NCBI GenBank assembly: GCA_014529385.2 | Contig: CM043953.1 | Coordinates: 76,930,872-76,994,871 of the forward strand | Length of the DNA stretch: 64,000 nt | From: Adiantum capillus-veneris | Taxonomy: Eukaryota > Streptophyta > Polypodiopsida > Polypodiales > Pteridaceae | Reading direction: 5' to 3' | Shown here: positions 56,978-64,000 of the stretch, one piece after another | Layout of the letters: every line of letters starts with the position of its first letter | Numbering within the stretch: position 1 is the first letter of the stretch | Notes under the pieces: model-generated | The model's database searches: none | Seen by the model: the letters and a program-made list of their open reading frames with translations, nothing else | What the model was told of the DNA's origin: nothing | Made by a program: the position numbers and the translations under genes

Positions 56978-57377
56978 TTTGGTTTCTCTTTTCTTGCTTA
57001 AAAAGAGAGGCCCTTAAGTAGCCTATTAATTGTTGATTTTGTTAATCATATTAGGGTAAGTGGGACTGGGATCTATTATTGGTTTTGTTGAGTCCAATAT
57101 GTGGGATATAGTGCACACCTCGGGAGCTTTGGTCTTAATAATGGGGTCTTTTTAGACTTGCCTATGGCTTTACCATTATTGAGCCATAATAAGTCCAAAA
57201 GGAGCTATCCCTCAGCAATTCTGATATGTTAGACCCACCCCACCACTCTCTATAATTAACCAATTCAAGCCGTGGGTGTAGGTACTTAAGTGCTTGTCTT
57301 CAAAGACTAAGAGGAGTAGCAACTAAGGTTTTGAATTTCCAAAAGATACACTAAGTAAACACATAAGTATAATTAGC

Positions 57378-58511
57378 ATGGCTGACAATAACCAAGAGAG
57401 TAGAATGAACATTGATAACTTTGATTTTTCACATGAAGGTGCTAATGATGATGTCCCCATGTTTATCAATTATCTTGTTACTAGGTTGCATCAAGCTATG
57501 GGCAACCCTACTTTGCAAGCCGAAGTTACCCAACAACTTCGTGCTTCTGGGATTTTCCTTTCTCTCCAAGAGGAGAGAGAGTTTAGGAGGCCTCTTGATG
57601 AGACTCCCAAAAGACGACTCTCTCCCATAAGAGAGGAGGAATCCAAAGAACGAGAAAGAAGTGAATCCCTAAGTTCCTCTAAAGATGTGGCTCCATGAAG
57701 ACGGCGGTCTAGACTATCGCCAACTCCTCCCAAGAGGAAACGGTCAACCCATAGTACTTCTCCTCATCACTTTGAAAGGGAAGAGAGGAGACAAAGGAAG
57801 AAAAAGGCAAGAAAGAGGTTACCCTCTTCTCCTTCTTCTTCACCTTCCTCCTCTTCCGACGAAAGCTATGGCTATTCTCTTAGAGAATACAAGGGAGGAC
57901 ATCACAAATCATACCATGCATGGCGAAGATCACAAAAGCTCAAGAAGTTCAAAGAGGGAGGAAAGAGTATCTCTTTTCTCACCTATGATGGCACCTTTGG
58001 TGCCACAGACAAAGTATTGGCCTTCATCAAACAATTTGATGCGGCCTTTGGAGACAAGGGCTTCACGGAGTCCTCCAAGCTACACCATGTATCTATGCAC
58101 TTTCAGAAATCTACTCGTCAATGGTGGGCTAGCCTTCGTGGCAATGGTGAGGCCCCAAAGACATGGAAAACTCTACGAGTTTCCATCATGAAGCAATTGC
58201 TTGCAAGCGATGCAAAGAACAAAGTGCTTACCGAATAGTGGAGCTTGAAGTTGCTCTTCAATGAGTCTATTCACAAATATGTAGACAAGTTTTGGGATTT
58301 ACATCTCAAAGCTACAATCTTTCAAAGGATAGACTTCTTCGAACAAAAGCAACAATTTTGTGTGATATTACTTGAAGAAATGGCCGAGTATGTGAACTCA
58401 CAACAGCCTAGCACTATTACCAAAGCCATCCACCACACTATGGTTGCTTCAAGGATCAATTTCCAACAAGGGGTGAGAAGAAATTTCAAGCCCATGGAAA
58501 ACAAGGATTGA
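57378..58511 (+). pseudogene. Element F gag
   Basis: Starts MADNNQESRMNIDNFDF, ~400 bp after the primer site. One frame runs to 58,511 through an in-frame TGA (57,696) and a TAG (58,236). Arg/Ser-rich basic region (57,700-57,900), then the gag capsid domain: SFLTYDGTFGATDKVLAFIK, KSTRQWWASLRG, NESIHKYVDKFWDLHLKATI. It stops at TGA 58,509, beyond which the same frame goes on in an Asn/Gln/Ser-rich tail. The stops fit CGA-to-TGA and TGG-to-TAG/TGA transitions. Confidence 0.87.
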
Positions 58512-59070
58512 AATGAAGCTAAAGGGAAGAGCAATTCTCAAAACTCTTCCCAAGGCAACACCAACACCAACAACAACAAGGCCTAGGAGAAAGGAGCTTA
58601 CAAAGGTAAAAATAAGCTCCTTCCCAAAGAATTAGAGGCCTTTTATAAAGACCATAAATACTTTGAAGTGTGGGGAGGAAGGATATGGTTATCATTCTTA
58701 CCCCAAAAGAAATGTGCGCAATGACACTCCTAGAGCTTCCATGGTTGAAGCTCCAAAGAGGATACTCATTGCAAAGGCTCGTACCTCTCCTATGCTTGGG
58801 AAAAAGTAAGGGAGCATGCTGCCCTTATTCTCTTTGACCCTGGCTCTACTCACAACTTCATATCAACGGAGTTGGCCACTAAGTTGGGCATTCAATCTTT
58901 TGAGATGGGAGATACTCTAATTGCCGATGGAGCTTTCAAGGGATAGCAAGCCTCCGTTACTCCCTTGATTGGGAATTTGAGGCTTCATGTCCAAAGCTAC
59001 GTTGACAAAGAAGACTTTTTTTTATCTCTCCTCTCCAACATGAGGATGTTATCCTAGGGCACCATGATTC
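58512..59070 (+). pseudogene. Element F gag end, zinc knuckle remnant and protease
   Basis: After a shift, KCGEEGYGYHSYPK is a zinc knuckle with its His and last Cys altered. The protease active site reads LILFDPGSTHNFISTELATK, with Pro for the usual Ser after the Asp. A TAG interrupts near 58,945. Confidence 0.75.
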
Positions 59071-59076
59071 AACCGC

Positions 59077-60024
59077 ATGGCTACCAACATGAAGTTCCCT
59101 AAAAGGAGAATCTATTTCACCTATAGGGAAAAGAGCATTTACATAGATGCTAATAATTCAGGGAACACCATATCCCTGGTAAATATTCTTGCTTTTGATA
59201 GGTCAATGAAAAGCTCTATTTTTGTGTATATGAACTTTGTTAGAGAATATGTAAATGATTCTAATGTTTTCACAAGTAGCAATAAAGGGAATTAAGAGGA
59301 ATTAGAGCTGTCTAATTTCCTAAATGTATTCCAAGATGTTTTCTTTGATGACATCCCTAGTGAGCTACCTCCAAAACGAGGGGATGATGACCATGCAATA
59401 AAGATTCTACTAGGAAGCTCACCGCCTAATAAACCTCCTTATTGATTTTCACAAGATCAACAAGAGGAGATCATGAGGCAAGTGCATGAATTGGTGGAAA
59501 AAGGGATGGTGAGGCCTAGCTCCTCTCCATTCTATTCACCATTACTTTTAGTGCAAAAGAAAGATGGCACATATCACATGTGTGTCGACTATAGAGCACT
59601 AAATAGGAACACTATTAAAATATATATATTTCCCATGCCGCGGATAGAAGATCTATTTGATAAGTCACAAGTTTGGGCCTGACAAATTCTCCGGCCCCAT
59701 TTAAACTCATGATGGACAAAAATTTTCAGGCCACTCAAATTTCCTTCAGGAGTACAAGTGACACCTCCAGTAATCTTCCAAGTTGTGAGAGAGAATAAGC
59801 TTTTCATTCATCAAAAGAAAAGTGAATTTTTCCTACAAGAGATTCAATATGTAGGTCACATTATCTCTCAAGATGGTGTATGTATGAATCCATCAAAATT
59901 GGAGGTAATAAAAGCATGGCCTAATCCAAGGAATCTACATAAACTAAGAAGCTTTATTGGTATGTGTGCATATTGTAGACACTTCATTAGCAGAATTCTC
60001 TCAAATAGCACGACCATTGCATGA
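59077..60024 (+). pseudogene. Element F RT lacking its catalytic core
   Basis: Linker (59,077-59,295), then RT start MCVDYRALNRNTIKIYIFPM and PRIEDLFD. The sequence jumps at ~59,668 into motif B (FGLTNSPAPFKLMMD, another frame): motif A (IDLKSGYHQ-type) is deleted. Motif C (YxDD) is also missing before FQVVRENKLFIHQKKSEFF. RT continues with the connection region IQYVGHIISQDGVCMNPSKL and LRSFIGMCAYCRHFI. Confidence 0.87.
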
Positions 60025-60059
60025 CTTAACAAGGAAGAACATTAAGTACTCATGGACTG

Positions 60060-60577
60060 CTAAAGAACAAAATTTCTTTTGACAAGCTCAAAGAGAAGCT
60101 TACCTCCCAACCAATCCTTATGCTTCCGGATCTCTCACAGCCATTTGAGGTCCAATGTGATGCTTGTGGTGATTGTCTTGGAGCAGTTTTGCTTCAAGAA
60201 GGGCATGCCACAGCATATGAGATCCAAAGACTCAATGTCGATGAACGGGTCTTGAGCATATACAAAAAAGAGCTTTTAGTTGTTCTACATGTCCTGGATA
60301 CATTGAAGCACTATCTCTTGGGGCCTTCGTTCATCCTATGAATGGATCACAAAGCCTCAAGAAATTCATGATGCAAACCAAGCTCTCCGACAAACAAATG
60401 AGGTGGAAAAATTTTCTTTCGCAATTTAAATTTCATATTGCTCACATTGATGGCAAGCACAATCAAGTGGTTGATGCACTTTCACAATGGCCAATGGTAA
60501 ATGTGCTGTCTATAGCCACTCACAATGATCTATCTTTTATGATAGATGAGTATGCTACTGACCAAGACTTTAAGTAG
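60060..60577 (+). pseudogene. Element F RNase H
   Basis: FEVQCDACGDCLGAVLLQEG (Asp), VLSIYKKELLVVLHVL (Glu) and a stop at ~60,339 before MDHKAS (Asp region). Ends with KQMRWKNFLSQFKFHIAHID and VVDALSQWPMV. Confidence 0.85.
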
Positions 60578-60599
60578 GTAATTACAGCCTTTGCATTAG

Positions 60600-61560
60600 G
60601 GAAGGAAAAAAGAACCATTCACCTTGGAGGATGGTTATCTTCCAAACGGCAATAGGCTATGTGTTACTCACCCATCCAATAAGAAAGTCAAGTATAAATC
60701 CCATGCTTCTTATTATGCGGGGCAAAGAAGGATTCCATAATCTACCCTTCGAGGAGTAGAAATATATTTATGTTGGTCTACCGTGAAAAGTAAACATACA
60801 AGACTATGTTTCAAAATGCGTGGTATACCAAAAACTGAAATTTGATTGAGGGAAGCAACTTGGATTGTTTCAAATTTCAATCAACGGGCTTAGCAAGAAA
60901 ACACACTCTATGCCTGTCAAAAAGACTATTAAGGCACATCAAATGGCAACCCTCTTTAGATCTCAAATTTTCAAGTATCATGGCTTGCCAACATCCATAG
61001 TGTCGGACAAAGATCCTAGAATGACCAGTAATTTCTTTCAGAAGGGTCTCTTTGAGAATCTAGGAAGTAGATTAAATTTCTCTTTCAACCTATCATCCAC
61101 AAAAGGATGACCAAAGTGAAATAACTAATCCAACAATTGTTGAATCTACTAAAAGTCTATGTCATGGAAGTAGATCGACGTTCTCAATGAGAGAAGTACC
61201 TACCTCTTATAGAGTATGCGCACAATGACATTGTACATACTTCTATGGGAAAAGCACCTTTCCAGGTTAAAGAGGGAAGACCCAAAAGTCCCTTACTACT
61301 TAAAGTATATGGGAAGATCTTCGTTGCTGATGAATATAGTCGAGACTTATAGGAATCTTTTCCAAAGATTAAAAAGGTTATATCCATCACAGCAAAGGCA
61401 AAAAGGGCTGCTGCTAATAAGCACAAAAGAGCCTTAGCCTTTAAGAAAAATGATTGGGTCTTGCTAACGTTTCTCAAGGCTCATCTAAGGCATACTACGG
61501 GCAAGAATCCTACGGGCCACCAAGAGTATTATGTTAAACTAGCAAAAAGATACTATGGTC
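60600..61560 (+). pseudogene. Element F integrase (frameshifted)
   Basis: The zinc finger is unreadable. Core: SKKTHSMPVKKTIKAHQMAT, IVSDKDPRMTSNFF (second Asp), then, in another frame, YHPQKDDQSEITNP (Glu). The tail has FKKNDWVLLTFLKAHLR-type wording across frameshifts. The first Asp is not visible. Confidence 0.75.
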
Positions 61561-61699
61561 CTTTCTTTTAAAATTCTTAAACCAATCAATGAGATGGCTT
61601 ATTAGTTAAATTTGCCCAACCATTGGCTCATTCACAATGTTAACCATGTGATCCTACTCAAGCCTTACAAAGGAGAGCCATCAAAAGAACCAATAATGG

Positions 61700-61911
61700 A
61701 GGACCCGCCAAAGATCAAAGATCAAGAAGAGGTGTTGCAGCCTGAATCGATTCTTTGACATGAAGACAAGGTACTAAGAAATGGTAACATTATCCAATGA
61801 TATCTTGTTAAGTTTAAGAATTATCGTTTTAAAGATGCTAGATGGACGCAAGGAACCTAGCGTAAGGATAATATGAACCTTGTGAATGCTTACAATGCTA
61901 CACTAGAGTAA
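61700..61911 (+). pseudogene. Element F chromodomain remnant
   Basis: Reading with stops gives YLVKFKNYRFKDARW and, further on, DNMNLVNAYN. This fits the chromodomain pattern (YLVKWKGY...ATWE...L...Y) at the C-terminus of chromovirus integrases, where it binds heterochromatin marks and steers insertion. At least four in-frame stops. Confidence 0.7.
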
Positions 61912-62269
61912 GCAAATGAAAATGCATTTTAAATGAACAATGTTTTTGTCTTATAAGACTCATTCTCTTTCTTTTATTATGCACAAAAATTAAGAAGTAT
62001 GCATGCTTAGGATCATGTTTGTGGTAACGACGTCTCCCAAACACCAAGTAGAACTTGTCACTCTACTTTGAAAGTATGATATGGACTAAAGAGCAGACAA
62101 GCTTGCGGCAGCTAAGTCTCCCGAGCACCAAATGGATTAGTCATCCATTCTGGAATGATGTCGTAGAGTAAAAGGGATCCTCTACCCGCTAAGAAACATG
62201 GACTAATGACTAGGCTTTATATTCTCTACCTCATAGTCGAGGACGACTATGATTTCAAGAGAGAGGTAA
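61912..62269 (+). other. Element F untranslated region and polypurine tract
   Basis: Non-coding, ending in CAAGAGAGAGG (62,256-62,266), a polypurine tract just before the LTR start. Confidence 0.6.
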
Positions 62270-62933
62270 TGTCATAAAATATAATATCTAACTTTACCAA
62301 ATGATTTTCTCATATTAAACTAATCATTTGATATGGAAAGATAAAAGGGGAACAAGAGTTAGGATATAGTTAAGTGCTTCTAGACCTATCTCAATAGGGG
62401 ACCAAAAGGAGAAATGGTTGCATCTCAATAGGGGTATAACAGGAGACGGTCTACCAAAGAGCAATGTGCAATAAGTGCTTCTAGATTTACCTTAGCAAGG
62501 GACCAAGAGGAGATATGGTTACATCTCAATAGGGATCCAAAAGGAGGTAGTCTATCAAGAGCAACGGGCATCTAATGGAGCTTAAAAGACCTTAGGGTTA
62601 GCTTCATTAAAGACCTCCAAAAGTAAGTGTTAAAAAGTCCTTTGACCTTAGGCAAGCTAGGGCTGACCTTGAGATGGGAATCCTACCCAAGCATGAGGTG
62701 CTTGTCGGCTTGCTAACTAAAGTGCTTAAAGTGTTTGTGGGAACCTTGCTCAAGCTTGAGGTGATTCTCATGCTTAAATGACTAAGGTTCCTAAAGTCTT
62801 CAATTCAAAGATAAACTCTCAAGAGGCATAAACAGTTTCCATGCTTAATTGACTAAGTGCTTGAAGTGTTCAAGTCAAACCAAATGACTTAAGAAGCATA
62901 AAAGACGCATGTCCAAATGATATAATTAAATAT

Positions 62934-62974
<41 letters not shown>

Positions 62975-63726
62975 GGGGGGGGGGGGTGAACCAAGCTTGA
63001 GAGGGGGTATACTCTCCCACACACACATTCTCTCATGGTGTGGAGTGCAAAAGTGCAAGAGCTCCGTCTCCTTCTCCAAGCTTGTTGAGAAGTGGAGAGC
63101 CTACACCAACACTCTTGGCTATGGAATGCAAATCCAACCAAGAGCCATGCTTCAATGCTTAGGTTTGCCATCTTCTTCATCTTCATTACTATGCTATTAT
63201 GCTATGCTAAGCAAGAAGAGTGATAATAAGTGAGGAACTATTTCTTTCTCCTATGAATGATTCTTCTTCCTCTTCCCTACCCTCATTCCCTGCTAGCTCT
63301 CTCCACCTTCGAAGGTGTTTGAGGCCTTGGGACTGAGGCTTGGGATAGTTAATGCTTTTTGCAAAGTTTATGTTATGCACGTGATGCGTGAAGCTTTCCA
63401 TCTTCATAGCATCACGAAGGTCACAAGGAACACAAAGATTGTATTGTACCAAGTCTCTCTTGATGGGAGAATCTATAATACAAACGCCTTTTGAAGGGGC
63501 CGGGGGACCGCCGGCTCCAAGTAAATCCGTTCCTCAACTATTGTCATGTTCTCTAATACTCTCTCTTGCAAAATTATTGTCCATGCCAAGTTAATTAAGT
63601 ACTATGTTCATGTTGCTACCATCAATTAAGTTCACCCTCTATGTTCTCAAAGTGACCTCACAAAAATGCTCACTTTAATTCTCTTAACTCCGCTATTCTC
63701 AAAGTTCATAGGCCATTTCCATTACA
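62270..63726 (+). mobile_element. Element F 3' LTR (~1.46 kb)
   Basis: Starts TGTCATAAAAT and ends ...TTCCATTACA, satisfying TG...CA. Its last ~410 bp match the 5' LTR remnant. It contains (GA)17 at 62,937-62,970 next to a G-run, and short repeats such as AGGGGACCAAAAGGAG / AGGGACCAAGAGGAG near 62,395-62,510. The host flank after it starts TACTAG; the matching 5' flank is lost. Confidence 0.85.
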
Positions 63727-64000
63727 TACTAGTTTATTCTATTCCCAAGGCATCCACTAGAAAATATGTAAGTTAACGCGTGCAAACAAGGAATTTTTAA
63801 TTAGGTACATTTGTACTTACATAAAGGGTATTTTAATGGAGGAAGTGAAAATTTTCATACGTAAGGTCTAGTTTTTCTACAAAAGTGTATACATAAGGGG
63901 TACAAATAACACTTGAAAACATACATGTAAGAGATTATTTAAATACCTCTTCTTTGCCGTGTTATATGCAATTTTTACATAGTGGACTCCCCAGGATTCT
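63727..64000. other. Right flank, nothing recognised
   Basis: AT-rich, no frame or repeat that I can identify. Confidence 0.4.

Larger units (their letters stand above)
56515..63726 (+). mobile_element. Element F: chromovirus (Ty3/gypsy) with both LTRs
   Basis: Order: truncated 5' LTR, tRNA-Met primer site, gag, protease, RT, RNase H, integrase, chromodomain, polypurine tract, 3' LTR. The frames are heavily decayed and RT has lost its catalytic motifs, so it cannot move on its own. The chromodomain and primer site define it as a chromovirus. Confidence 0.93.

Overview
This window looks like a block of nuclear heterochromatin from a land plant with a large, repeat-rich genome. The evidence is plant-type Ty3/gypsy chromoviruses primed by initiator tRNA-Met, a plant L1-type LINE with a zf-RVT-like C-terminus, TTTAGGG (plant telomere-type) motifs, and many long (GA)n/(CT)n microsatellites. 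I cannot name the species. A seed-free plant such as a fern is possible, but that is only a guess from the style of the elements. I found no intact host gene that I can name, no tRNA or rRNA gene and no CRISPR array. Nearly every recognisable coding stretch belongs to a transposable element, and most carry stops or frameshifts.

Layout, left to right. 1-1.5 kb: the 3' end of a Ty3/gypsy pol (RNase H and integrase). 2.06-2.67 kb: a CT-rich minisatellite. 2.8-4.66 kb: a 615-codon open frame of unknown family. 4.57-5.28 kb: an 86-bp inverted repeat split by a hAT-type MITE with a perfect 8-bp target duplication. 6.1-9.03 kb: a broken minus-strand LINE (A). 9.05-13.23 kb: a broken minus-strand gypsy element (C), with its tRNA-Met primer site and the start of an LTR. 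13.67-18.27 kb: an almost intact plus-strand LINE (B) lying exactly between two (CT)n tracts. 18.3-22.9 kb: telomere-like motifs, a 5'-truncated LINE C tail, and a decayed gypsy copy (D) split by 2.3 kb that includes a second hAT MITE. 24.3-31.7 kb: a ~3-kb direct duplication carrying the same inserted retroposon twice. 27.4-37.4 kb: three copies of an LTR-like module with TATA boxes, and a gypsy pol fragment (E). 37.5-45.9 kb: long GA microsatellites, a fold-back element, a copia-like LTR end and unassigned AT-rich DNA. 45.9-52.45 kb: a complete but dead L1-type LINE (C) on the minus strand with a 16-bp target duplication. 54.3-56.35 kb: a possible LTR, a palindromic 65-bp tandem repeat and a LINE B tail fragment. 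56.5-63.7 kb: a chromovirus (F) with both LTRs (the 5' one truncated), a decayed gag-pol and a recognisable chromodomain.

Nothing here works together as a host pathway. The genes are the replication machinery of parasitic elements: LTR elements (gag, protease, RT, RNase H, integrase) and LINEs (ORF1, APE endonuclease, RT). The most interesting signals are structural. LINE-like elements are bounded by CT repeats. A CT tract has expanded in one LTR but not in its sister LTR. Many stops look like C-to-T decay of methylated DNA. The nested insertions have readable target duplications.
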